Of a stretch of DNA of 64,000 nucleotides, positions 12,735 to 23,400 are shown one piece after another (the stretch's first letter is position 1; each line of letters starts with the position of its first letter). Made by a program: the position numbers and the translations under genes. This DNA is from Eopsaltria australis (lineage: Eukaryota; Chordata; Aves; Passeriformes; Petroicidae), in the NCBI GenBank assembly GCA_034509425.1, contig JAVTVJ010000050.1:496001-560000 (forward strand). The letters are read 5' to 3'. Under the pieces are notes generated by a model, which did no database searches, had not been told where the DNA came from, and saw nothing but the letters and a program-made list of their open reading frames with translations.

Positions 12735-13144
12735 CCGGCTGCGGCTGCTGGGCTCCCTGCACCGACCGGGACAGGGGACACAGGACAGTCTGGGACAGGG
12801 AACAGGGGACACGGGACAGCCTGGGACAGGGGAGCACCGCCGGTTCTGGCTGCTGAGCTCCCTGCACCGACCGGGACAGCCTGGGACACGGGACAGGGAA
12901 TAGCCCTGCGACAGGGGACATGGGACAGGGTACAGCCTGGGATACGGGATAGTCTGGGACAGGGGACAGCCTGGGACGTGGGACAGCCTGGGACAGGGGA
13001 CAGCCTGGGACAGGGGAGCGGCGCCGGCTCTGACTACTGGGCTCCCTGCACCGACCGGGACACGGGACACGGGAGAGGGGACACAGGACAGCCCAGGACA
13101 CAGGACAGCCTGGGACAAGGGGACATGGGACAACTTGGGACAAG
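12735..13144. repeat. G-rich minisatellite with higher-order unit
   Basis: The basic unit is about ten bases, GGGACAGCCT alternating with GGGACAGG/GGGACACG variants, repeated imperfectly throughout. A longer spacer unit containing CTCCCTGCACCGACCGGG occurs three times, ending at about 12770, 12875 and 13059. This gives a higher-order structure of irregular length (offsets of 105 and 184 bases). Runs of three or more G's separated by 3-7 bases, for example 12962-12999, satisfy the standard G-quadruplex pattern on the plus strand. The minus strand is stop-free in two frames over most of the array; the resulting Pro/Cys/Val/Ser-rich frames of 268 and 196 codons follow from the repeat and are not genes. 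Confidence 0.9.
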
Positions 13145-16100
13145 GCGCTGCTCCCAGGGCATGCTCAGTCTGCGGGGGTGAACGAAGGGTGGTGATCAGA
13201 GCTGATCACTTGAACGAAGCGTTTGTATTTTTCCCGCTTGCTCAGTCACAGAGTTCGCAGCTTCTTTTGGGATTTCCCCAGCACAGGAGTGACATGCACA
13301 CCTAAACCATCCCCGCAACATCCCCACAACCCCACACAGCACTGCCTGAGCACCAGGAGCAGCCTCCCCTTCCAGAGGCAGCAGGGCAGAGCAGAGTGGG
13401 GGTTGGATACCACAGGGAACACGACTCCTCATGGACAAGACTAACCAGCCCTTCAGTCACACAGGTAAATCCTGCTCTGACCCACAGCCACCAACCAGAG
13501 GTGGTCTAAAACTACTTTATGCCAATTTTGAGCCCAGCTTTGCCTTCTCTAGACGTCATCAGCCTGGGCTGTGCACTATTTAGCTCTGTGACTCTGCCAC
13601 ACTGTGTGAGCTCTGCTGCAGCAGGGATGGAGCAGTTGCAGCTCTCTGGCTTGAGGCTGATCACTGAAACACAGAGCCTGTCATTCCTGAACACTGAAGG
13701 GGAGAGTGTAACTAATTTTTCCTGGCTGATTTTCTTTCCATTCCCAGCCCCCTAATTACTTCTCTGCCTTGGTTGTTGCTCAACTCCACTTGATTGGGCT
13801 CTAGGAAAGAGCAGCTATGGCACAGAAAAACATGAGGTAGGATCCTCCTTGGAAATCTGCAGGTGATGCATTTTCTGATTGCACAGACTCATGTTACTTT
13901 ACACACAGATGCAAAGACTGTTTTGGATGTAGAAAATATTCAGCATCTGCTTCAGTTTTGGAAGGATAAAGTCTTTTTTTCCCCCTTAGTTACTAGAGCA
14001 CACAACTAAGCTCATGTCTTGTTCTCATTAACGTGAGGAGCTTTGGTGTCGGTTCCAGTGCCCAATTGTCCGCTGTGATTAGAACTGCCAAAAACAGTAA
14101 CCCAGGAAATTTCATTTTCCACAATATTTTAGCTCTGGCTGCCTCGGTGGAATCCCAGCAGTGAGCTGTGAGCAGTGATATATGAAGTGAAACATGTTCA
14201 CCCTCCCTCCCAAGCCTCTCTGCACTCACTGCTCACAGCCTGTGCTGAGGTCATGGGCTGTGCTGACAGACCCAGCTCCAAAGGAGATGCTCCCTGCCTG
14301 TTTGCCAGGTGGTTTTGATACCACTGTGGCTTGATAGAAAGCAAATTTCCATCTCAGGAGAAGTTCTCCCTATTGCCAGTATTATTTTCAGATCAGAACT
14401 TCCCATGAGATAATACAAAAAAGACTGGCTTGAGGCCCAGGGTTCAGCACAATTTGCCTCAAATTTGTGTTTGCTTAGTTCATGTTATAAGGAAATAGTT
14501 TTGTATCTAGTCACGGCATATTATGCAGAGCAGCCCTGTAAAGAGCCTCAAATGCCATATTCCAAGGGAAGTAGAAGGACTGTAACGAAGTTTGTCTGGC
14601 AGCTGGGAAGTTTGTGAGTAATGTGGAAGTGTGCCTGGAACAGGAAACAGAAATGCAGTTTACTGCAGCAGGGATCCACACTCAGTGATCCTCCCGAAAG
14701 CTGCTCATGTGGAAAGAATGAAAAACTAGAGCAAGGCAGGCAGGTAGAGTTCATAACAAGCCATAACAGGCTTTCATCGATGGCTTTAGCAGCTTTTCAC
14801 TGCTCAGATGCTATTTCTGCATCCAGAGGTTTGGGGTATAATGGGATGTGCAGATACATAGATATTTTCCCTTCTTTTGACTGACAGATTTGAAGAATAT
14901 GAACCACGAGCTTTGTGCCATAAATGGGAAAGGCAGTTCTTCAAGCTTTCATGAGAAGTTGCTTAAATTATTAGTTTCGCAGTAAAATGTTGGCTATATT
15001 TATGTTTGCAGAAGAAAAAGTTGGGTAAAAAACTTTCCAACAACTATACAGAGTCTGAAAAGTTTTTCTGTTTCCTCCCTCCCCCTCTCTGGCATGGCTC
15101 TATTTGCTAAATACACTGTAAGTTTATTTTTTACTCCTAAAATCACACAAGAAGGTCACCAATTAAACTACTCTTCCCATATGGAATTAAGCAGAAGCAG
15201 ATTAGTAGTTAAAGCAGAGACTCTCTTGTGGGTCTTCTCTAGATCTTAATGGATTACTATTTTAATATTTGAAGTTTACTCTGAGTATCCAGTTTAGCTG
15301 GAAAAGAAGTCACAGACCTCACAGGGTTTTCAAATTTGTCTGTGCTTTTTATTCCTCTTCTTTTAGGACACCACAATGCTGTTTATTCAAAGGTCACTGT
15401 GCTGAAAGCAATATCTGCAGATAACAAGAAATACTGAAGACAGTCACAGAAGGTAGAAAAATATGAGTTCCATAACCCTTCACCTCTATTCCTTTTTTGG
15501 TCTGTCTATTGGTTTTGCAGATGAAAACAGAGGGAATTCTATTGTCTTCAGTTTTCCTGTGCAAAATAAATTAAATTTAATTCTTGGTTCCCTCCCCCTC
15601 TCAAAAGAACACACTGGATTCCTCAAGAAGGCTTTGCGTTTGTTAACCCTTCCACGGCTCCTGTGTCCTCAGCAATCTCTGTTCTCTACTTTCCAGTCAC
15701 CTAAAAATTTCCCCACATTGTAAATGAAAGCACTGTGGACAGGAGGAAATATCCTCCAATGGTAAAGAAGTAAATTTATACCCTCTCAAATGCTTTGATT
15801 AGATCATAATTCAAAATAAGATTTGAGGCGCAAAAAACCGCTGATCTATTAAAAAACTCCTCCAAGATACATTCTTCCATGGCAAACAGGGAGCACTTGT
15901 GTACATGGCTGGAACAGCAAAGCTGAGCCTCCAGAGTCCCAGGTTCTGCTGCTCAAGGCTGTTCCAGTGGTGTCTGATGTCAAAAGGACATCACTGCACA
16001 GGAATGAGCCAAGGGGGTCAGCGTGTTGGCATCACTTCTTTCCCAGAGAAATATCCCCTGTGGGGTGACCTGAGGGTGACCTGGGGGCAGCCAACAGCTC

Positions 16101-18686
16101 CCACCCTGCTGGGACAGAGTGGCACTGAAATCAAACAGGACACAAGGTGACAACATCCAGCTGCCTTATTTCAGATTTTTCCTTTTGACTGTTAGGATTT
16201 CAGAAACAGGACAGGTGAGGTGGCCACAGCAACCCTTGCAGTGAGGGTGCTGTGGCCTCCCTTGGGCTGTGAGATCTTGGAGCAGACACACACATTGTGC
16301 ACATAAATGTGTACGTTTGTACATCTGCAACATCTTTTCTGGGATTGTTCTCTTCTCAGAGTCTGTAAATGTTACGTAACACTCTTGGAACAGAATCCTA
16401 CTGAAAATAAATGTCTCCTGTAAGGAAAACTGTCTGTCCCTTCAGAAAGAATAGTGGAGATTTACAGACTGAGCACACTGTAAACTTTTTCCATTCATTA
16501 CACCAACGAAAACGTTTCAAGAGAAGTGAAATTTCGGCAAGCACTGAGCTTGGAAAGCAGAGCACAGGAAGCTGACATGTGCAGCCAATTCAGCAAGCAG
16601 AAAGTAGACATTAATATCTTCAGACTGGATCTGGGGCCCACAGCTGATAATGTACAATTCAACAGCCTTGGTAACCTGCAGATCTCCAATGGAAGAGATC
16701 CAAAATCTCCTGTAAGGAATTTAAGCAGAACAAAAGCTGTTCTACTGACAAGAAACACGTGGAGATTGGCCATAACCTCATCTTGAGGCAGCCTTTCCTT
16801 TGGGGTATATCTGTCCCACAGCCTCCTCTGAGGACTTTAGACACGCCAGGATTTCCTTTGAGCCACAGGAGCAGACAGGTTCAGCCTGCAGAGGGACGTG
16901 GCTCTTCCTCTCTAACCAAGGACTGGTCTTCACCACTCCTGCGAAGGACAAGCTCCCACACGAATCCCCAGAGCAACCTGCATTTTTTCCATTAAGCCTT
17001 TGTCAAATGAGAACATTGATTTTCTAGGAAAGAGTCTGCTTTCGTAAAACGTTTTTGTTATTTCATCACTAAGTAAACAAACATGGTCCAAAAAAGCGAA
17101 TTATCTTGTGTTCCTTGGCAATTTTTCAGCCAAAACAATTCATAAGGTTTTCGGGTTTTGACCTTGCAAGGAAAGTCTCATTTTCCCACGTGAAGGAAAC
17201 CCTTTTCCCGGGTGTTGCTAAATTCATCAGTTGAGTAGCAAACAATTCAGCTGTGAAAGCATAACCAGGAAAATGTGGGTCTGCTGTTGAATGGGGCAGG
17301 GGTCCTGGTGAGGGAGGACAAGGAACACACCGAGGTTCTCACTGCTCTCCCATGCTGGGATCAGCTTGCCTGGGGGCTGTGAAGAGAAGGAGATTCTTGT
17401 TTGGGCTGCAGCTGCTGAAGGCACCGTGCACAACGTGTGGCTGTCCTTTATTCCTGTGTAGGGAAGGTGCTCCCCACAGGCATTGGGGCTCCTGAGGCTC
17501 TGGGCTTCCCTCACACCCCACCACAGCACAGCACAAACCTCCCATCCCTTGGAAGTGAGGCTTGTAACACAATGGGTACTACACATTTTGAGCTTTAACA
17601 ATTACTAAAATGATAAACACCTGTCTGCCTGATCACCAAAAATGCCAACTTCTAGCACCTATTAAAGCTCTTTTTTAATGCAAACATCTCCCATTTTTAG
17701 CTTGAGACTTACAAGAAGCCTGCTGCAATTCTGTAACCCTGCCAAACCCCTGCCTCTTTCTTTCATTTGCTCTCCCTCCCTCCCCCCTTCCTTCCTTTTC
17801 CCACCCACATATTATTTACTCAGAATACGACCTAATTACAGTTCGTGCTTATCTGAACGACCTGCACTCCACCATTTCAGCTGAGGGGGGGATCTGAATG
17901 AGGATGGACAAAGGATCCTGCTAGAGAGAGAGGGAAAGAGGGATTGTTAGGCTTGGTGGAATAATGAGCAGAACCCCTGGGGGAAGGTACCAGAGCAAAG
18001 GCAGTACCTCCTTGAGACTTGGATCTAAGGCTCTCACTGCAGGTCTGGAGCACGGCTTATTGTTTCAGCCAAAGTCAGTTTCTCCTCTATTAAACTCAGT
18101 TGGGGTTTTTCCTGGCCTAATCTCACCCACACTGAAGTGAGTGGTGATTTTGCTGGAAGCGGTGCCGTGTCCTTTGTTGCTAACCATAATGACAGTGCTT
18201 GCTGTGTTTCTAGCCAAGATGCTGAAGAAACTCCAGAGAGGGTTTTTTTTTCCCCCTCCCTGTAGTCTCACAGAACTAAGTTTTACTTTTCTCTTTTTTT
18301 AGGACAAATTGAAAGAAACAACCAGAGCACAACACCGGAAAGTGGATGAAGAAACAAAGCCCTGCCTTTGAAAGAGATCTCTGTGAATCTCTGGCACATA
18401 GGAGCAAAAGGGAGGAAATGGGAGGCTGAGAAGGACACAGCATCTGCTCACATTGTGATTGCACTCTCCTTCCAAACATCAGGCTCTGCAAGACCAGAGC
18501 TCGAGCTCTGACTGTGAATATCTTGGCTTGTGTCAATGCTCTTCCTGCACCCACCTGACTTCAGCTGGATTTTTGCCACTGGCTTCCTTGGGGGTACTAT
18601 CACCAAAATCTGCACTGGTTTAATCTTAATACCTAAGGATTAATAAAAATGATCCCTAGCGTCGCCCTGATTTTTAGAGTGTGCTG
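13145..18686. other. Unique noncoding sequence
   Basis: No gene or interspersed repeat is recognised. A pyrimidine tract lies at 17769-17802. A strong splice-acceptor-like sequence at about 18278-18302 is followed by a 22-codon open segment and an AATAAA hexamer at 18642-18647 (see findings). The remainder is AT-leaning single-copy-looking sequence with only short overlapping open frames. Confidence 0.6.
17769..17802. repeat. Polypyrimidine (CCT/CTT) tract
   Basis: The plus strand is nearly pure C/T over about 34 bases, with repeated CTCC and CTTC units. This is low-complexity sequence. It resembles a long splice-acceptor tract but is not followed by a convincing exon. Confidence 0.75.
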
Positions 18687-18866
18687 TGTTGATGCTTGGT
18701 AGCAAAGGTTCTCATAGATTTTATGTAAACACAGTCCATGTTTGTCTAACCGGCCAAGGATTGTTTTGTTCCTTTGGTATTGCTTTTCATTCCTTTCCTG
18801 AAGGCGGAGAAGGTTGATGGACTGTGTTCCTCACCTATGGAATTGGAGATGTGGTAACCTCATTGT

Positions 18867-18900
18867 CCAATCCATGATTGTATATGAAAAGGTATATAAA
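18867..18900 (+). promoter_or_regulatory. LTR promoter: CCAAT and TATA boxes
   Basis: CCAAT at 18867-18871 is followed 22 bases later by TATATAAA at 18893-18900. This is the arrangement of a retroviral U3 RNA polymerase II promoter. Transcription would start roughly 25-30 bases downstream of the TATA box and run rightward. Whether it is still active cannot be judged from sequence. Confidence 0.6.
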
Positions 18901-18906
18901 TGTAAG

Positions 18907-18912
18907 AATAAA
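18907..18912 (+). terminator. LTR polyadenylation hexamer
   Basis: AATAAA lies seven bases after the TATA box within the LTR. This placement, upstream of or early in R, is common in compact retroviral LTRs. Confidence 0.55.
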
Positions 18913-19039
18913 GAGAGGCTGGGCTCTTCTTCTCTCTCGCCCGCCTTGGTGGCTCTGACCTGACTTGAGTGCCTGATTCTTTTGTGTCCGACTGTGCGAC
19001 ACCCTAGGACCTCCTGGAGCAAGGGAATTGAGTAAAACA

Positions 19040-19919
19040 TGAGTTAATGTGCTGGCTAACATGTTTTCCAGCAACTGCCCCCCAGCAAGCAGCTGAAGGT
19101 CTTCACTTGGTAATCAAAGGTGCTGCTGTGTTGAGAAGTTCTGGCCACCACCAAACCCTACAGCAGCTTGGTCAGCAGCCCTCTGGAACACCTGCATTTG
19201 CACAAGGGTTTATTTGCCACACGGGTCAATCAGATACACTGATGAGTAACCAAGGAATCCTGTCTGTGCTGCATCCACCTGGTTGATCACTCCCCTCACA
19301 CACACAGAGCTCTGCACAGCTGGGACAGGGTTATCCTTACATCTGAAACATTACTCAGTGCAGGAGTCCCCAGAGATTTTCACCTTATGGAAATGTAAGG
19401 AAATGTGAACTGCCCAGAGGAATTTCAATTTGGAGCCCTGTGGTGCTCCAGAAAGCTGACTGCACAGAGCTGGGAAAAGCTAAAGAACAATTGGAGATTA
19501 GAGCTGAAACTCAACCCAGTGGGAAAAAAGACAAGAGAGGCCAATGGGAATAAGTGAGGATGTGAAGATTAGCACCAGCAAATGTAGAAGTCTTTCAAAC
19601 ATAAACAGTCTGGGAAGGAGGCAGATTGGGGAGAGCTTGTCTGAAAAAAAAAAAAACCCAGCCCAAGGCTGAAGCAAGTTGAAAGAATAGTTAGAAGATG
19701 AAAACAGGCACAGAACTGCTGATAACAGCCCTGCTTTGTGCCAAAGCTCTATTTTTGCAAGCTAAAGGTAAAAGAGAATGGTTTGTGTGCAAAATAGAGG
19801 TGGGGGGAAGTAAAACTGGGCAAAACTGTTAAACATTCCCTCAGAAACACAGGAGACCCCTGTCAGCCTCAGAGAGAGTCACCTCAGGAGGCCTCCAGTG
19901 ACAGAGCTCAGTATCACCT
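19040..19919. other. Spacer between two LTRs, unclassified
   Basis: About 0.9 kb lies between a plus-strand LTR and a minus-strand LTR. No retroviral gag, pol, env or primer-binding site is recognisable, and the open frames are short. A 13-base A run lies near 19646-19658. The two LTRs differ in sequence and orientation, so the spacer is not the interior of one provirus. It may be host DNA or a decayed repeat that I do not recognise. Confidence 0.5.
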
Positions 19920-20453
19920 TGTCTCTGTCTTCACAGCAGAGGAAGCAGCCTTTTCCCCCAACCTGGAAATGAAACTCGAGATCATTTTATCAAGGAGGGG
20001 ATATAAAAGGGGATCTTTATTTGGAAGGTCTTCAGGAGCAGTCATGGAAAGGTGTCCATAAAAGCCCAGCCCCTCCAGGGGTGAGGACATAGTTATAGCT
20101 TTTAGGAAATTAGCAGAATTGATTAAAAGCACCAATTAGGAGAACAAGTGGTGATTCAATTCCCCCCCAGGTGCAGCCCCTTCTCTGGAGCCCCTCTCAG
20201 CACTGGCTGGGCTTTGTTGATGAAAATGGATCTCAGAGTTGTTCTGGGCCTTGGTTCCCAGCAAGAACCGAGATAGGACAGGGCCTTGCACCCCCAGGGC
20301 TTGGAGCTCTGGGATTTGTTTTGTCTTTCTGCTTAGGGAAAGACCATGGAAAAGTACTGGAAAAACCAGCTATTAATACAATAGGAACAGAGCTACAAAT
20401 ATATGTGCAAAGAGTACAGAGAACATCTAAAAGGAAAAGGCAGAAACCAAACA
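19920..20453 (-). mobile_element. Probable solo LTR, minus strand
   Basis: Read on the minus strand, the segment begins TGTTTGG and ends GAGACA. It contains AATAAA at 20022-20017 followed by a GATCCCCTTTTATATCC-type stretch, an arrangement expected of a poly(A) signal near the R/U5 junction. The CTCACCCCTGGAGGGGCTGG and GCTGGTTTTTCCAGTACTTT blocks resemble an ERVL-like LTR family that I recall from passerine genomes. The edges are approximate and I could not find a clean target-site duplication. A 178-codon plus-strand open frame crosses its boundary and has no known homology that I can name. Confidence 0.55.
20017..20022 (-). terminator. LTR polyadenylation hexamer, minus strand
   Basis: The plus strand reads TTTATT, which is AATAAA on the minus strand. 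It lies about 100 bases from the proposed LTR 3' edge, as expected for a retroviral poly(A) signal ahead of U5. Confidence 0.45.
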
Positions 20454-23400
20454 GCATCAGGATGACAAACAGTGCTCATGGATTTCCCCTTGGAATGGAA
20501 CAGCACGAGAATGAAATGCACAGAAAACCTCGCTGGGAGAAAAGTCTGGGTGAGCCATTATCCCACCAGGGCTCTGGGAGCTCTGAGTGGGTAAGAGCAG
20601 GAGAGCCTCGTGCCTGGCCTGAGCATCAGAGCTGCTCCAGAGGGATGGGAAACATCTGCGAGGATGGGACAGTGGTTTGCAGGGATATCTGCCCGGATGC
20701 AATTTGAGACATATTAAATGCTGTTTGTCAGGTTTAGTGTGACAGCCTAATCTATTATGTGAGTCAGTATGGCTTTATTGGTGAAGGATGACTTGGCTGC
20801 AGAAATCTTGGGAGTTTCCATCTACGCAGCTGCCATGACAAAATGGGAGAAATGCAGTAGACAGGAAATAATAAGGGCTCAATTCTGCCTTCACTGAGAT
20901 TTGTGCAGCTGAGCTGAAGTCCACAGGCCCTTTGTCTCTCATAAAATGTTTGGGGTCTTTCCCCCAGTAATCCTTCAATAAGCTGACATGGAGTTACCTC
21001 CTCAAACCAATGAGGTGCAAGGAGAATTTTGTTCATTTGGCTATTATGAGCACATAAACAAGGGAAGAATTTTGCATTACACTTTATGGGAAAGAGTCAT
21101 GAGTTGAAGAGAAAAATGATGCTTTGGGGAATTAAGTATTTCAACACACAAGTGTTGTCTAAGAAACTGAAATTAGCTGCACCACAAAGTTTTTATGGCC
21201 AGAATAGGCATCTCCAGCTTTCTTCTTCATCAGTCACAGCATCTCTGCTGGTGTTTTTTGGGCTCTTGAAGTCTGTGGGAAGATTCCCACTGACGTCATT
21301 GTGTCTTGGATCACTTCCAACAGATATCTTTTACCTTTCCAGCCCAGGTAAAAGCAGGAGAAGTTCTGCATTCCATGAATTCTCAGAGATTTCATAAAGT
21401 AATACCGCAAATCCCGAGATAACCTCGTCTGCTATCAGGCAGTCTGAATGGGTTAAATAAGAACATCAAATGAAGATGTTTGTGTCTGCTGACAGCACTA
21501 ACACTGCCAATATGAAGACAGAGAGAAAACACAGAATCAGAGATATTCTGGTCTTTTAGAAGAATGAGACAGAGAACTGAAAGCGCTGCTTTCCTGGGGC
21601 AATGATCTAAACTAGAAAGGGTTCGTTAAATTAATCAGCTATTCAATTTATTCCTTCAAAGAAAGGAAGATTTAGAGTACTGTAATATGAATATCTTTGT
21701 CTGTCCAGTCTATGCTGGTTATAAAATCAAGAAATAAGAAGGATGTGATAAGAAAGAGAAAAGGAATCAAGGGAATTATATTGTTGCCATGTACAAGGCT
21801 CTGATTCATTCTTCTGGAGAAGGCTGAGCCAAATTCAGTTTCAAGCCACACTGGCACCCCTTCTTTGTCCCTAAAAGCTTTCAGTACTACAACAGTGGAA
21901 TCTGTTTCACTGGGTAGTTTTGGCTTTTTGTTTTTTAAGAAAGTTTATTCCAGTTGTGCAAAAGATGTTGCATGAAGCTAATAAGAGAATTCTGTGAATT
22001 AGGAATATTTGTGTAAGAAAATGTTTGATCATGCAGGTAAGAATGTTTCCAGTGGATCAGAAATAGAGCTAAATCCAAAGTGATTTCTTGAGATAAAAAA
22101 AGAATATGCTCATGAAGTTTCTTCTTCTGTTGGCTTGTCTGAGACTTCATCCTAGAAAAGCAAAGAACTTTGCAGTAAAACAGAAATGTGAAACTCACAG
22201 CAAGGTTTGCTAAAGTTTCCAATAGGTCTGATGGTTTCCAGCACAGCAGGAATAAATGCAGCAGCATTATCAGGAAAACCTGCAGGGCTGTGGGATGTAA
22301 TCACAGACACTCTGCCCTCCACAACTCACTCAGGACCAAGGACTGCAAAACCTCCAGCTCCTGCCTGGCTTCTGCCAATATACAGCTTTCCCACTCTGTA
22401 ATGAATAACCTGCATTGTCTGCTCCTTATTTATGGGCATTCAAATTGCAACAAATGGTTCTGATGACAATTACAGCACTTCTTTATTTACAGAAACATAC
22501 AGCATGTAGATAAAAGCCCAGCTCTGCATTGATAGTTAGATATATATAAATCTGGTAATTATCTCTGGACTTGTTGAAAAGGCACACGCTGATCAGGAAA
22601 AATGGCACTATATTGTTTGTTAAAGTAAAAGAAGAATATCTCTTCATCCTTCTGCTGGATCCATTCAGAGTTCAGTTCTCTGACCTGCTGCTTGGAATGT
22701 GAAACCATCCTTTGTGGAGGGAAAGTAGAGAAAGCCACAGAGCTTTAGAGAAATCGGATGCATGAGTGAGGCAAGAAGTGCAGGAGGCATGCACAAAGCC
22801 AAAAATTTGTGAGGAAATTTGCAAGGAAGGAGAAAGCACCACATCAGTCACACACAGAGGAATAGATGGAAGGCAGGAATGAAGGGGCAGGAATAAATCC
22901 AAATTCTTGCTGAGACTCTTGGAACACGGATTTCAGTGGCAAGGGTTTATTTGGAACATGGGTGAGCCTTAACACCACAGCATCTAGTGAGTCATATGCC
23001 CCCTTGAGCCCTCAAATCAGCACTAAGGGGATACCCAGGTTTTTTGCAGACTTTCTGCAGCCCCTCTGACTCTGCATCACAGCCAGTTCAGACTACAAGG
23101 CAATCACTATCAAGCAGAAACAGCTCTCCAGAGCAGGGTTGTTCCAGCAGGACTCAGCTGGATCAGAGCATGAGTCAGTTCAAGTTGAGATCTCATGATT
23201 TTTCAAAAAAAGAGGGTTTGTTCCCTCCATTAAATATTCAGTGGCTGGATATCACCTCCTTGCACAGCGAGACAATGTTCTCTGTGTTCTGTCATGTGCC
23301 ATTTTTAGAATACAGGAGACGGTGGTTAAGCTCCTAGAAATGCTGGAACTTGTCATGAGCTGCACCATTGTCCTTCTTTTCTGCACCTTGGCTGGCAGGG

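Larger units (their letters stand above)
18687..19039 (+). mobile_element. Solo LTR of an avian endogenous retrovirus
   Basis: The segment begins TGTT and ends AACA, the terminal inverted dinucleotides plus extension expected of a retroviral LTR. It contains CCAAT at 18867-18871, TATATAAA at 18893-18900 and AATAAA at 18907-18912, in the order expected of a U3 promoter and poly(A) signal. A CT-rich, CpG-containing U5-like portion follows. The length of about 353 bases is in the usual range. No gag, pol or env sequence adjoins it, so it is a solo LTR. The hexamer GTGCTG directly precedes the start (18681-18686) and recurs at 19049-19054. If that is the target-site duplication, the true 3' edge would be 19048. 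I recall similar sequence as repetitive in songbirds, but the family assignment is unverified. Confidence 0.7.

Noticed and set aside
12327..13133. Longest open frame in the window, 268 codons, minus strand
   Set aside because: It lies mostly over the G-rich minisatellite. Its Pro/Cys/Ser/Val-rich translation follows the repeat period, and a second frame is equally open.
20171..20707. 178-codon plus-strand open frame as a gene
   Set aside because: It runs antisense through the proposed minus-strand LTR and out into flanking DNA, and has no recognisable homology.
22034..22042. Perfect donor CAG|GTAAGA
   Set aside because: The preceding sequence has stops in all frames and no clear acceptor at a plausible distance.
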